Part shown: positions 26,133 through 36,837 of the stretch, in pieces | How the letters are laid out: each line of letters opens with the position of its first letter | Position numbering within the stretch: the first letter of the stretch is position 1 | Origin: Chamaelirium japonicum | Lineage: Eukaryota > Streptophyta > Magnoliopsida > Liliales > Melanthiaceae | Assembly: GCA_947650365.1 (NCBI GenBank) | Contig: CANTAL010000099.1 | Span: forward strand, 248,001 to 312,000 | Direction of reading: 5' to 3' | Length of the DNA: 64,000 bases | The notes under the pieces: generated by a model | What the model was told of the DNA's origin: nothing | The model's database searches: none | What the model saw: only the letters and a program-made list of their open reading frames with translations | Position numbers and translations under genes: made by a program

Positions 26133-26588
26133 GTGTCTGCCCGTGATGTCACCAGATCGCTCAGCGAGCTAAGCTGCGTGGTATCAGGCCGCGTAAGGTG
26201 TCTCCGCCGCGTCTGCCCGTGATGTCACCAGATCGCTCAATGAGCTAAGCTGCGTGGCATCAGGCCGCGCAAGGTGTTTCTGCCGCATCTGCCCGTGATG
26301 TCACCAGGTCGCTCAACGAGCTAAGCTGCGTGGCATCAGGCCGCGTAAGGTGTCTCTGCCGCGTCTGCCCGTGATGTCACCAGGTCGCTCAACGAGCTAA
26401 GCTGCGTGGCATCAGGCCGCGTAAGGTGTCTCTGCCGCGTCTGCCCGTGATATCACCAGGTCGCTCAACGAGCTAAGCTGCGTGGCATCAGGCCGCGTAA
26501 GGTATCTCTGCCGCGTCTGCCCGTGATGTCACCAGGTCGCTCAACGAGCTAAGCTGCGTGGCATCAGGCCGCGTATGGTGTTCTCCCC
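26133..26588. repeat. 76-bp tandem repeat, six copies
   Basis: Units begin G(T/C)(G/A)TCTGCCCGTGATGTCA at 26133, 26209, 26285, 26361, 26437 and 26513. Each contains CGAGCTAAGCTGCGTGG and ATCAGGCCGCG. Identity is high, with one to four changes per unit. 76 is not a multiple of three, so this is not a coding repeat. Confidence 0.93.
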
Positions 26589-26850
26589 GACGATCCGAGG
26601 ACCATACCCCGGACGAGGTAGCTAAATCGATAAAAAATAAATGACATCGCAAAAAGATCGATATGCATGAAAAATTCGATATGTGCGAAATAGTGGGGCC
26701 CTATAGCTCGACAAAAATACAAAACGATAGAAATCGAATAAAAACAGAGCGTAAGGGCCAAAGGGTGGAAGTCCAACGAGCGATGAAAGAATCAAAAAGC
26801 TAGCTATCCCCTGACCGGTTAAGGATCCTCAGAACCTCGGTTTAGGACTG
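26589..26850. other. Unique spacer between the two tandem repeats
   Basis: AT-richer DNA with several ATCGATA and AAAAA motifs. A 70-codon minus-strand frame (26776-26564) has no recognisable domain. I see no gene. Confidence 0.6.
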
Positions 26851-27325
26851 CCCCGGGAAGCTCAAGGTCGCCCACTGGCTGCCTCTGAGGATCCCGGTCT
26901 TGCTTTAAGTCCGCACAACGGCGGACTACCCCGGGAAGCTCAAGGTTGCCCACTGGCTGCCTCTGAGGATCCCGGTCTTGCTTTAAGTCCGCACAACGGC
27001 GGACTACCCCGGGAAGCTCAAGGTTGCCCACTGGCTGCCTCTGAGGATCCCGGTCTTGCTTTAAGTCCGCACAACGGCGGACTACCCCGGGAAGCTCAAG
27101 GTTGCCCACTGGCTGCCTCTGAGGATCCCGGTCTTGCTTTAAGTTCGCACAACGGCGGACTACCCCGGGAAGCTCAAGGTTGCCCACTGGCTGCCTCTGA
27201 GGATCCCGGTCTTGCTTTAAGTCCGCGCAGCGGTGGACTGTTCTTTGAGGACGCTGCTCGTGAGCTGATCGCGTGCGAGCTGTTCGCTGTAAATTTCTAC
27301 TGAGCACAGATTTGAATTTGTCCAA
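26819..27325 (-). CDS. Doubtful repeat ORF downstream of gag
   Basis: A 168-codon frame beginning 23 bp beyond the gag stop, on the same strand. After about 30 residues it is five copies of a 26-residue repeat containing CADLKQDRDPQRQPVG and NLELPG. No known domain is recognised. Tandem repeats between the coding part and the 3' LTR are common in Tat/Ogre elements and are normally non-coding. The open frame follows from the unit being a multiple of three. I list it because it is uninterrupted and sense-oriented, not because it is likely to be translated. Confidence 0.2.
   Translation of the reverse strand: MDKFKSVLSRNLQRTARTRSAHEQRPQRTVHRCADLKQDRDPQRQPVGNLELPGVVRRCANLKQDRDPQRQPVGNLELPGVVRRCADLKQDRDPQRQPVGNLELPGVVRRCADLKQDRDPQRQPVGNLELPGVVRRCADLKQDRDPQRQPVGDLELPGAVLNRGSEDP
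26851..27240. repeat. 78-bp tandem repeat, five copies
   Basis: Units starting GAAGCTCAAGGTTGCCCAC at 26857, 26935, 27013, 27091 and 27169, nearly identical. 78 bp is 26 codons, so one minus-strand frame stays open throughout. Confidence 0.93.
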
Positions 27326-27347
27326 GCATACTATCGCACAAAATGGT

Positions 27348-28631
27348 TTACAAGAGGGTGCCTACGCACAAGGTAGGGGGCTGCTGCTGCTCGGCCATCT
27401 TCCCTCGACGATCCAGCACCACATCTTCGAGCTTAATGTGTTGTTGGACCAAGGCAAAGAGCTCGATCATGGTGCGGGGATCAGAAATGACTATCGCGTC
27501 ATGTAGCTCACCTCCTTCGGGGAGCGCGCTCCGAAAGGCACTCACGGCCATCCGGTCTCGCCCTGCTGAGTCCTCAAGAGCGAGATAGGCGTTCCGGAAT
27601 CGCATTGAGAAGCACCGGAGGGTCTCCCTTGCGCCCATGGTAAGACCGAACAGTGATTCGATCTGCTTCGGAGGTCGCCGATTGCACCGGTACTGTTCCA
27701 GGAACAGCCCGGATAGAGCAGTGAAGTTCGGGACCGAGCCCGGAGGTAACTTATGAAACCAGTCGAGGGCCGAACCCGCCAAGCTGCTCGGGAAGGCGCG
27801 GCACAGAACGTGGTCCTGATCCCGAAAGAATAACAACTTTCGGTAGGCCAAGAGGTGGTCCACGGGGTCTTGCGACCCGTTGAACAAAACAAACTTTGGT
27901 GGGGTCCAGTGCTGAGGGAAACCTCCCTGACGAACCTCGTTGGTGAAGGGCGAGCTCCCTCCCCGAACGGCGAGCTCTTCTATGAGGTCGACGGGTGTGC
28001 TAAGTAGCTGCCAGCGCTCGGGGTGATTTCCCAAAGACAGCTGCGCAGGTACCAAGCAATCATGCACGCTTCCTCGAAACCGGTTCGCCGCAGCCTTGCT
28101 ATGGTTGTGCTCGGGGGCGACGTCCTCCGACTCGCCCGAGTCCGCACCGAGGCTTCGTCGGCGAGGAGGGGCCATCAGCAGGGTTGACTTGTTGCTGGAG
28201 CGCTGGGTGCCGAGTTGCTGCGGCCGCTCGAGCGCGGTCCCTCTCGTCCGGCGCGCCACTGCGTCCTCCACAGGGGGCTCCTGCTGGGATGCCCGCCATG
28301 TGGGCGCCATAGTGGGCTGATGCGATGCTGGGACAAGGGGAGGTCGCACAGGGAAAACAACCCCCGCCGACACTCCTGGACGCTGGGATGGGATCACTGA
28401 CTCTTCCCTCCGCGGGGTGAGCCCGGGGGAGAGATCAGTGATCCGGCTCGTCGTCGGAACCTGGCGCAGTCGCACTATCTCGCCCACCATGGCCCGCTGA
28501 GTGGCCAACACCTTCAAAAGGAGATGGCCGTTAACCAGGACAGGGGGTTGTGATGCTTCAGCGAGCAGCTTGCTTTGTGCAGACTCGGCGTGGGCTTTCA
28601 CCCGTGTCTGCCTCCGCGTGACCGGAGCCAT
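27348..28631 (-). CDS. gag: Retrotransposon Gag polyprotein (Tat-like)
   Basis: 427 residues, starting MAPVTRRQTR about 70 bp after the primer-binding site. Residues 1-230 are Pro/Arg/Gln-rich and low in recognisable structure. About 240-400 matches the retrotransposon gag domain (Retrotrans_gag type): FNGSQDPVDHL near 250, CRAFPSSLAGSALDWFHKLP at 277-296, then FxxLSGLFLEQY, ETLRCFSMRF (336-345) and AVSAFRSALPEG (362-373). This pattern is typical of plant Tat/Ogre-type Gag, which packages element RNA in virus-like particles. The usual CCHC zinc knuckle is absent: the ORF stops at LCVGTLL soon after the capsid-like part. The sequence may be shortened, or may rely on a partner's Gag. Antisense frames at 27273-27588 and 28096-28400 are shadows. 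Confidence 0.85.
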   Translation of the reverse strand: MAPVTRRQTRVKAHAESAQSKLLAEASQPPVLVNGHLLLKVLATQRAMVGEIVRLRQVPTTSRITDLSPGLTPRREESVIPSQRPGVSAGVVFPVRPPLVPASHQPTMAPTWRASQQEPPVEDAVARRTRGTALERPQQLGTQRSSNKSTLLMAPPRRRSLGADSGESEDVAPEHNHSKAAANRFRGSVHDCLVPAQLSLGNHPERWQLLSTPVDLIEELAVRGGSSPFTNEVRQGGFPQHWTPPKFVLFNGSQDPVDHLLAYRKLLFFRDQDHVLCRAFPSSLAGSALDWFHKLPPGSVPNFTALSGLFLEQYRCNRRPPKQIESLFGLTMGARETLRCFSMRFRNAYLALEDSAGRDRMAVSAFRSALPEGGELHDAIVISDPRTMIELFALVQQHIKLEDVVLDRRGKMAEQQQPPTLCVGTLL

Positions 28632-28701
28632 CCGGGTGTCTGGAAAAGCACGGCTTTCAACCGCGTGGTCGTGGGCGTTCTCGCAGGAACCAGTCGATAT
28701 A

Positions 28702-28718
28702 TCCCACAGACGGCGCCA
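28702..28718 (-). other. Primer-binding site
   Basis: Two bases after the 5' LTR in sense, the minus strand reads TGGCGCCGTCTGTGGGA. The first nine bases (TGGCGCCGT) are complementary to the 3' end of plant tRNA-Asp, a usual primer for this group. The rest matches less well, so the tRNA assignment is tentative. Confidence 0.65.
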
Positions 28719-28720
28719 AA

Positions 28721-29983
28721 TGTTTGGGGGAATTTTTCCTGGTCCTTGCGAGCCACCTGTAAGACCAAGAAAAGAGAAACGTGAGAACGGCTGGCTCCCT
28801 TAGGAGCGCAGACCCTCCGACGCTCAAGTCAGTCACGGTAGCACAACGGCGAGCTCTTGTACACCAAAGTGGTAGGGAAAGGGATTTCGAACCTGTACTT
28901 TGGAGCCTGGGGGTGTGTATTTATAGACATGGGCGACCTATCTAGTTACGACGCGTGGAAGCTGTTTCCGGCACCTTCTAGGCCCCCCACGTGCTGGCTC
29001 ACGTGGATTTGACAGTCCTTGGTACTTGAGCTCCTGACATTCTTTGTCGTCTAGCTCGCCTGACGAAGTAGTGGGGGACAGCTGCTGCTGTTCTGTTGCC
29101 GCCAGGGGAATCTTCTAGAATGTTCAAGTCTAGGAGGTCTCAAACCGACTCTGACGGGCTTCCGTGGACTGCAATCGTCCACATAGCTTCAGTGGGTTCT
29201 CAACACCTGGCAATCTCAGGGAAAAAGCAAAGGCCAGCTCGCCCGATACTGCTCCGTCCTTTTGCCTATATTTATCAAGAGTTGGACCTCGCGGGAGCAA
29301 CCTCTTCGATAAACAGGGGTCTAGGCGAGCTTCTGGGCGAGCTCGGGCGAGCTCCTACGCGAGCTGGGGGCGCGTCTTCTCCTCCATATCTATCAAGAGT
29401 CGGACCTTGCAGGAGCGACCTCTTCGATAAACAGGGGAAGCTTGGCGAGCTCCTTCGCGTTCTTTGTCTAAGCCATTTACCGAACTCGGGCGAGCTCCTT
29501 GCGAGCTGTTCGGGCGAGCTCCTTGCGAGCTGTGGGCGAGCTCCTTGCGAGCTGTTCGGATGCATGATGATCTAACTCCCGCTGCTTCTGCCAGCGCGTT
29601 CTCGTGCTGGCTGGGCGAGCTCCTGGGCGAGCTCCTGAGCGAGCTTAGGCGAGCTCCTGGGCGAGCTTGGCGAGCTCCTGGGCGAGCTTGGCGAGCTCCT
29701 GGGCGAGCTTGGGCGAGCTCCTTCGCGCTCTTTGTCTAAGCCTTTTATCGAATTTGGGCGTGCTCCTGCGGGGTCTGGGAGGGTGCCAGCTCTTGGTGGG
29801 GCGAGCTGCACTCAGATACAAGGTGTCCATCCAGCTCCATGTGAAGGCGAGCTCCTGATGGGCTGAGAGGGCGAGCTCCTTGCGAGCTCCTTGCGAGCCT
29901 GAAAAGGGGGCACGCTCAGCTTCCGAGGGTTCCAACTCCCGGACGGGCTGTCCAAGATAAGTGGTTTTTGACTACCCCCAACA
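28721..29983 (-). repeat. 5' LTR (right copy, minus-strand sense)
   Basis: Same 1,263-bp length and ends as the left LTR, and the promoter LTR for the gag transcript. It carries T at 29009, A at 29183 and T at 29568 where the left copy has C, G and C. All three are transitions that would result from cytosine deamination in this copy. The GAGCTC-rich tract lies at about 29315-29740. Confidence 0.95.
28918..28925 (-). promoter_or_regulatory. TATA box in the 5' LTR
   Basis: TATAAATA on the minus strand, in the same CTATAAATACACACCC context as the left LTR. Transcription would start near 28890 and run leftward through the primer-binding site and gag. Confidence 0.65.
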
Positions 29984-29988
29984 CATTC
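29984..29988. repeat. Target-site duplication, right copy (CATTC)
   Basis: Matches CATTC at 24061-24065, directly after the ...CCAACA end of the right LTR. Confidence 0.93.
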
Positions 29989-30780
29989 TATCTCATTCGT
30001 ACGATCCATTCTAATTCATTCGCACGATCCATTCTAATTGATTCGCATGATCCAGTCTAATTCATTCGTACGATCGATTCTAATTCATTCATACGATCCA
30101 TTCTAATTCATTCGCACGAATGTATCCATTCTAATTCATTCGTACGATCCATTCTAATTCATTCGCACAATCTATTCTAATTCATTCATACGATCCATTC
30201 TAATTTATTCGCACGATCCATTCTAATTCATTCATACGATCCATTCTAATTCATTCATATGATCCATTCTAATTCATTTGCACGATCCATTCTTACTCAT
30301 TCGTACGATCCATTCTAATTCATTCGCACGATCCATTCTAATTCATTAATACGATCCATTCTAATTCATTCGCACGATCCATTCTAATTCATTCACACTC
30401 ATACGATTCATTCTAATTCATTCGCACGAATGTATCCTTTCTAATTCATTCGTACGATCCATTCTAATTCATTCGCACAATCTATTCTAATTCATTCGAA
30501 CGATCCATTCTAATTCATTCGTACGATCCATTCTAATTCATTCGTATGATCCATTCTAATTCATTCGCACGATCTATTCTAATTCATTCGCACGATCCAT
30601 TCTAATTCATTAGCACGATCCATTCTAATTCATTCGTACGATCCATTTTAATTCATTTATACGATCCAATCTAATTCATTCATACGATCCATTCTAATTC
30701 TTTCGCACGAATGTATCCATTCTAATTCATTCGTACGATCCATTCTAATTCATTAGCACGAAAAAACACGATCCACTCAC
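29984..30780 (+). repeat. 23-bp satellite, F block 10 (right of the retrotransposon)
   Basis: Continuation of 23317-24065. CGATCGATTC marker at 30071 and TTCACACTCATACG near 30390, as in the other J1 F arms. It ends with TTAGCACGAAAAAACACGATCC, the inverse of the T6 motif at 19555. Confidence 0.93.
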
Positions 30781-30946
30781 ATACGAATAAATTAGAATGA
30801 ATTAGAATGGATTGTGTGAATGAATTAGAATGGATCGTATGAATGAATTAGAATGGATCGTGCGAATGAATTAGAATGGATCGTGCGAATGAATTAGAAT
30901 CTGGGTCGTACGAAGGAATTAGAATGGATCGTACGAATGAATTCGA
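30781..30946 (-). repeat. 23-bp satellite, short R block 10
   Basis: Inverse counterpart of F block 7 (19379-19543). It ends in ATTCGAATGTATCCTTTC, the same junction read from the other side. Confidence 0.92.
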
Positions 30947-31403
30947 ATGTATCCTTTCTAATTCATTTGTACGATCCATTCTAATTCCTTCGTACGATCC
31001 ATTCTAATTCATTCGTACGATCCATTCTAATTCATTCGCACGATCCATTCTAATTCATTCGTACGATCCATTCTATTTCATTCATACGAGCCATTCTAAT
31101 TCATTCATACGATCTATTCTAATTCTTTCGCACGAATGTATCCATTCTAATTCATTCGTACGATCCATTCTAATTCATTCGCACGATCCATTCTAATTCA
31201 TTCATACAATCCATTCTAATTCTTTTGCACGAATGTATCCATTCTAATTCATTCCTTCGATCCATTCTAATTCATTCGTACGATCCATTCTAATTCATTC
31301 GCACGATCCATTCTAATTCATGCATACGATCCAATCTAATTCATTCATACGATCCATTCTAATTCATTCGCACGAATGTATCCATTCTAATTCATTCGTA
31401 CAT
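30947..31403 (+). repeat. 23-bp satellite, F block 11
   Basis: Direct copy of 2431-2885 at exactly +28,518 bp, ending at the same TACATGTATGAATG junction (31399 versus 2881). Confidence 0.93.
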
Positions 31404-32044
31404 GTATGAATGAATTAGAATGGATCGTACGAATGAATTAGAGTTGATACATTCGTGCGAATGAATTAGAATGGATCGTACGAATGAATTAGATTGGATC
31501 GTATGAATGAATTATAATGGATCATGCGAATGAATTAGAATAGATCATACTAATGAATTAGAATGGATCGTACGAATGAATTAGAATGGATACATTCATG
31601 CAAAAGAATTAGAATGGATTGTATGAATGAATTAGAATGGATCGTGCGAATGAATTAGAATGGATACATTCGTGCGAATGAATTAGAATAGATCGTATGA
31701 ATGAATTAGAATGGATCGTACGTAGGAATTAGAATGGATAGTACGAATGAATTAGAATGGATACCTTCGTGCAAATGAATTAGGATGGATCGTACGAATG
31801 AGTAAGAATAGATCGTACGAATGAAATAGAATAGATCGTATGAATGAATTAGAATGGATCGTGTGAATGAATTCGAATGGATCGTACAAATGAATTAGAA
31901 TAGATTGTGCGAATGAATTAGAATGGATCGTACGAATGAATTAGAATGGATCGTACGAATGAATTAGAATGGATCGTATGAATGAATTAGAATGGATCGT
32001 GCGAATGAATTAAAATGGATCGTACGAATGAAATAGAATGGATT
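31404..32044 (-). repeat. 23-bp satellite, R block 11
   Basis: The first ~280 bp continue the +28,518 copy (GAGTTGATACATTCG, CATGCAAAAGAATTAG). It then switches to a CCTTCGTGC-type R arm and ends in J1 (32036-32054). Confidence 0.92.
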
Positions 32045-32157
32045 CGCACGAATGTATCCATTCTAATTCATTCGTACGATCCATTCTAATTCATTCGTAC
32101 AATCCATTCTAATTCATTCGCACGATCCATTCGCATTCACTCAAACGATCCATTCAA
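32045..32157 (+). repeat. 23-bp satellite, truncated F block 12
   Basis: Only five units follow this J1, through TTCGCATTCACTCAAACG, then polarity flips at CCATTCAAATTAGAATATGG. Confidence 0.9.
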
Positions 32158-33549
32158 ATTAGAATATGGATCGTACGAAGGAATTAGAATGGATCGTACG
32201 AATGAATTAGAATGGGTCATTTGAGTGAATGCGAATGGATCGTGCGAATGAATTAGAATGGATTGTACGAATGAATTAGAATGGATCGTTCGAATGAATT
32301 AGAATAGATTGTGCGAATGAATTAGAATGGATCGTACAAATGAATTAGAAAGGATACATTCGTGCGAATGAATTAGAATGGATCGTATGAGTGTGAATGA
32401 ATTAGAATGGATCGTGCGAATAAATTAGGATGGATCGTATTAATGAATTAGAATGGATCATGTGAATGAATTAGAATGGATCGTACGAATGAGTAAGAAT
32501 GGATCGTGCGAATGAATTAGAATGGATCATATGAATGAATTAGAATGGATCGTATGAATGAATTAGAATGGATCGTGCGAATAAATTAGAATGGATCGTA
32601 TGAATGAATTAGAATAGATTGTGCGAATGAATTAGAATGGATCATACGAATGAATTAGAATGGATACATTCGTGCGAATGAATTAGAATGGATCGTATGA
32701 ATGAATTAGAATCGATCGTACGAATGAATTAGAATGTATCATGCGAATGAATTAGAATGGATCGTGCGAATGAATTAGAATGGATCGTACGAATGAAATA
32801 GAATGGATTGTACGAATGAGATAGAATGGATCGTACGAATGAATTAGAATGGATACATTCATGCGAATGAATTAGAATGGATCATACGAATGAATTAGAA
32901 TGGATTCATTCGTGCGAATGAATTAGAATGGATCGTACGAATGAGTAAGAATGGATCGTACGAATGAATTAGAATGGATTGAATTAGAATGAATCGTACG
33001 AATGAATTAGAATGGATCGTACGAATGAATTAGAATGGATCGTACGAATGAATTAGAATGGATTTAATTAGAATGAATCGTACGAATGAATTAGAATGAA
33101 TCATACCGTACGAATGATTTAGAATGGATCATACGAAGGAATTAGAATGGATCGTACGAATGAATTAGAATGGATCGTACGAATGAATTAGAATGGATCG
33201 TACGAAGGAATTAGAATAGATCGTACGAAGGAATTAGAATGGATAGTACGAATGAATTAGAATGGATACCTTCGTGCAAATGAATTAGAATGGATCGTAC
33301 GAATGAGTAAGAATGGATCGTACGAATGAAATAGAATGGATCGTATGAATGAATTAGAATGGATCGTGCGAAAGAATTAAAATGGATCGTACGAATGAAT
33401 TAGAATAGATTGTGCGAATGAATTAGAATGGATCGTACAAATGAATTAGAATGGATCGTACGAATAAATTAGAATGGATCGTATGAATGAATTATAATGG
33501 ATCGTGCGAATGAATTAGAATGGATTGTACGAATGAAATAGAATGGATT
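32158..33549 (-). repeat. 23-bp satellite, R block 12
   Basis: One complete R module: GTATGAGTGTG 32386, GAATCGATCG 32709, GAGATAGAATGG, GGATTTAATTAGAATG, CATACCGTACG and CCTTCGTGC, ending in J1 (33541-33559). Confidence 0.93.
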
Positions 33550-34498
33550 CGCACGAATGTATCCATTCCAATTCATTCGTACGATCCATTCTAATTCATT
33601 CGTACAATCCATTCTAATTCATTCGCACGATTCATTCGCATTCACTCAAACGATCCATTCTAATTCATTCATATGATCCATTCTAACTCATTCGCACGAA
33701 TGTATCCATTCTAATTCATTCGTACGATCCATTCTAATTCATTTGTACGAATGTATCCACTCTAATTCATTCATACGATCCATTCTAATTCATTCGCACG
33801 AATGTATCCATTCCAATTCATTCGTACGATCCATTCTAATTCATTCGCACAATCTATTCTAATTCATTCGTACGATCAATTCTAATTCATTAGCATGATC
33901 CATTCTAATTCATTTGTACGATCTATTCTATTTCATTCGTACAATCCATTCTTACTCAATCGTTTGATCCATTCTAATCCATTCGCACAATCTATTCTAA
34001 TTCATTCGTACGATCCATTCTATTTCATTCGTACGATCCATTCTAATTCATACGATCCATTCTATTTCATTCATACGATCCATTTTAATTCATTCGCACG
34101 ATCCATTCTAATTCATTCATACGATCCATTCTAATTCATTCGTACGATCCATTCTAATTTCTTCATATGATCTATTCTAATTCCTTCATACGATCCATTC
34201 TAATTCCTTCGTACGATCCATTCAAATTGATTCGCACGAATCTATCCATTCTAATTCATTCGTACGATCCATTCTAATTCATTCGCACGATCCATTCTAA
34301 TTCATTAATACGATCCAATCTAATTCATTCATACGATCTATTCTAATTCATTCGCACGAATATATCCTTTCTAATTCATTCGTACGATCCATTCTAATTC
34401 ATTCGCAAAATCTATTCTAATTCATTAGTACGATCCATTCTAATTCATTCGTACAATCCATTCTATTTCATTCGTACGATCCATTCTTACTCATTCGT
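33550..34498 (+). repeat. 23-bp satellite, F block 13
   Basis: F arm collinear with 1352-2200 and 5460-6310. The landmark at 33895 is 354 bp from J1. Polarity flips in the perfect dyad CATTCGTACGAATG (34492-34505). Confidence 0.93.
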
Positions 34499-34707
34499 AC
34501 GAATGAAATAGAATGGATTGTATGAATGAAATAGAATAGATCGTACGAATGAATTAGAATGGATCGTATGAATGAATTAGATTGGATCGTATGAATGAAT
34601 TAGAATGGATTGTACGAATGAAATAGAATAGATCGTACGAATGAATTAGAATGGATCGTGCGAATGAATTAGAATGGGTAGTACGAATGAATTAGAATGG
34701 ATACACG
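34499..34707 (-). repeat. 23-bp satellite, short R block 13
   Basis: Nine units ending in the R to F junction GGATACACGATCCAGATCC (34699-34717). The block is repeated at about 50.33-50.54 kb. The junction also occurs inverted at 39946-39964. Confidence 0.92.
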
Positions 34708-36154
34708 ATCCAGATCCATTCTAATTCATTCGCACAATCTATTCTAATTCATTCGTAGGATCCATTCTAATTCATTACTACGATCCATTCTAATTCATTC
34801 GTACGATCCATTCTAATTCATTCGCACGATCCATTCTAATTCATTCATACGATCCATTCTATTTCATTCGTACGATCCATTCTTACTCATTCGTACGATC
34901 CATTCTAAATCATTTGCACGAAGGTATCCATTCTAATTCATTCGTACTATCCATTCTAATTCCTTCGTACGATCCATTCTGATTCATTCGTACGATCCAT
35001 TCTAATTCATTCGTAGGATCCATTCTAATTCCTTCGTATGATCCATTCTAATTCATTCGTACGGTATGATTCATTCTAATTCATTAATACGATCCAATCT
35101 AACTCATTCGTACGATCCATTCTAATTCATTCGCACGATCCATTCTAATTCATTCGCACGATCCATTCTAATTCATTCGCACGATCCATTCTAATTCATT
35201 CGTACGATCCATTCTAATTCAGTCGCACGATCAATTCTAATTCATTCGCACGAATGTATCCATTCTAATTCATTCGTATGATCCATTCTAATTCATTCAC
35301 ACGATCCATTCTAATTCATTCATACAATCCATTCTATTTATTTTGCACGAATGTATCCATTCTAATTCATTCGTACGATCCATTCTATTTCATTCGTACG
35401 ATCCATTCTAATTCAATCGTACAATCCATTCTAATTCATTCGCACGATCTATTCGAATTCATTCGCACGAATGTATCCACTCTAATTCATTCATACGATC
35501 CATTCTAATTCCTTCGTACGATCCATTCTATTTCATTCGTATGATCCATTCTATTTCATTCATATAATCCATTCTAATTCATTCGCACGATCCATTCTAA
35601 TTCATTCATACGATCCATTCTAATTCATTCGTATGATCCATTCTAATTCATTCGTTCGATCCATTCTAATTTATTTGCACGATCCATTCTAATTCATTCA
35701 TACGATCCATTCTTACTCATTCGTACGATCCATTCTAATTCATTCGCACGATCCATTCTAATTCATCCGTACGATCCATTCTATTTCATTCGTACGATCC
35801 ATTCTTACTCATTCGTACGATCCATTCTAATTCATTCGCGCGAATGTATCCATTCTAATTCATTCGTATGATCCATTCTAATTCCTTCGTACAAACCATT
35901 CTAATTCCTGCGTACGATCCATTCTAATTCCTTTGTACGACCCATTATATTTCATTCGTATGAATTTATCCATTCTAATTCATTTGCACGAATGTATCCA
36001 TTCTAATTCATTCGTACGATCCATTCTAATTCATTGACACGAATGTATCCATTCTAATTCATTCGTACGATCCACTCTAATTCATTCGTACGATCCATTC
36101 CAATTCATTCTAATTCTAATTCATTCGCACGAATGTATCCATTCTAATTCATAC
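34708..36154 (+). repeat. 23-bp satellite, F block 14
   Basis: Mixed F units. The part near 35278-35508 is an inverted relative of 51955-52185 and 60628-60858. CAATTCATTCTAATTCTAATTC near 36102 matches 11818. Flips at AATTCATACGAATGAATT. Confidence 0.93.
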
Positions 36155-36837
36155 GAATGAATTAGAATGGATCGTACGAATGAATTAGAATGGATCGTAC
36201 GAATGAATTAGAATGTATCGTATGAATGAATTAGAATGGATCGTGCGAATGAATTAAAATGGATCGTATGAATGAAATAGAATGGATCGTATGAATTAGA
36301 ATGGATCGTACGAATGAAATAGAATGGATCGTACGAATGAATTAGAATAGATTGTGCGAATGGATTAGAATGGATCATACGATTGAGTAAGAATGGATTG
36401 TACGAATGAAATAGAATAGATCGTACAAATGAATTAGAATGGATCATGCTAATGAATTAGAATTGATTGTACGAATGAATTAGAAAAGATTGTGCGAATG
36501 AATTAGAATGGATCGTACGAATGAATTGGAATGGATACATTCGTGCGAATGAATTAGAATGGATCGTATGAATGAATTAGAGTGGATACATTCGTACAAA
36601 TGAATTAGAATGGATCGTACGAATGAATTAGAATGGATACATTCATGCGAATGAATTAGAATGGATCGTACGAATGAATTAGAATGGATTATTTGAATGA
36701 ATTAGAATGGATCGTACTTATGAATTAGAATGGGTCGTTTGAGTGAATGCGAATGGATCGTGCGAATGAATTAGAATGGATTGTACCAATGAATTAGAAT
36801 GGATCGTACGAATGAATTAGAATGGATACATTCGTGC
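36155..36837 (-). repeat. 23-bp satellite, R block 14
   Basis: R arm of reverse J1 (36829-36847) with the inverted 1699-type segment. Its landmark is 400 bp from J1 instead of 354, a gain of exactly two 23-bp units. Confidence 0.93.

Larger units (their letters stand above)
24066..29983 (-). mobile_element. Non-autonomous Ty3/gypsy LTR retrotransposon with gag only
   Basis: A complete 5,918-bp element in minus-strand sense: two LTRs of 1,263 bp, TGTT...AACA ends, CATTC target duplication, primer-binding site, one gag ORF, tandem repeats and a polypurine tract. The 3,392-bp internal region holds no protease, reverse transcriptase, RNase H or integrase in any frame. Elements of this plan are known in plants as TR-GAG or LARD-like; they need the pol proteins of an autonomous partner. 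The gag resembles the Tat lineage. The LTRs are about 99.8% identical, so insertion is recent on an evolutionary scale. The element is GC-rich and stands out against the AT-rich satellite. Confidence 0.93.

Noticed and set aside
27273-28803. Plus-strand ORFs opposite gag (27273, 27343, 28096, 28215, 28501)
   Set aside because: Antisense shadows of a GC-rich coding frame on the minus strand.
35278-35508. Related 74-87-codon ORFs at 21418, 35278, 51955, 55032 and 60628
   Set aside because: Same satellite translation with repeats like ILIHSYDPF; not protein-coding.
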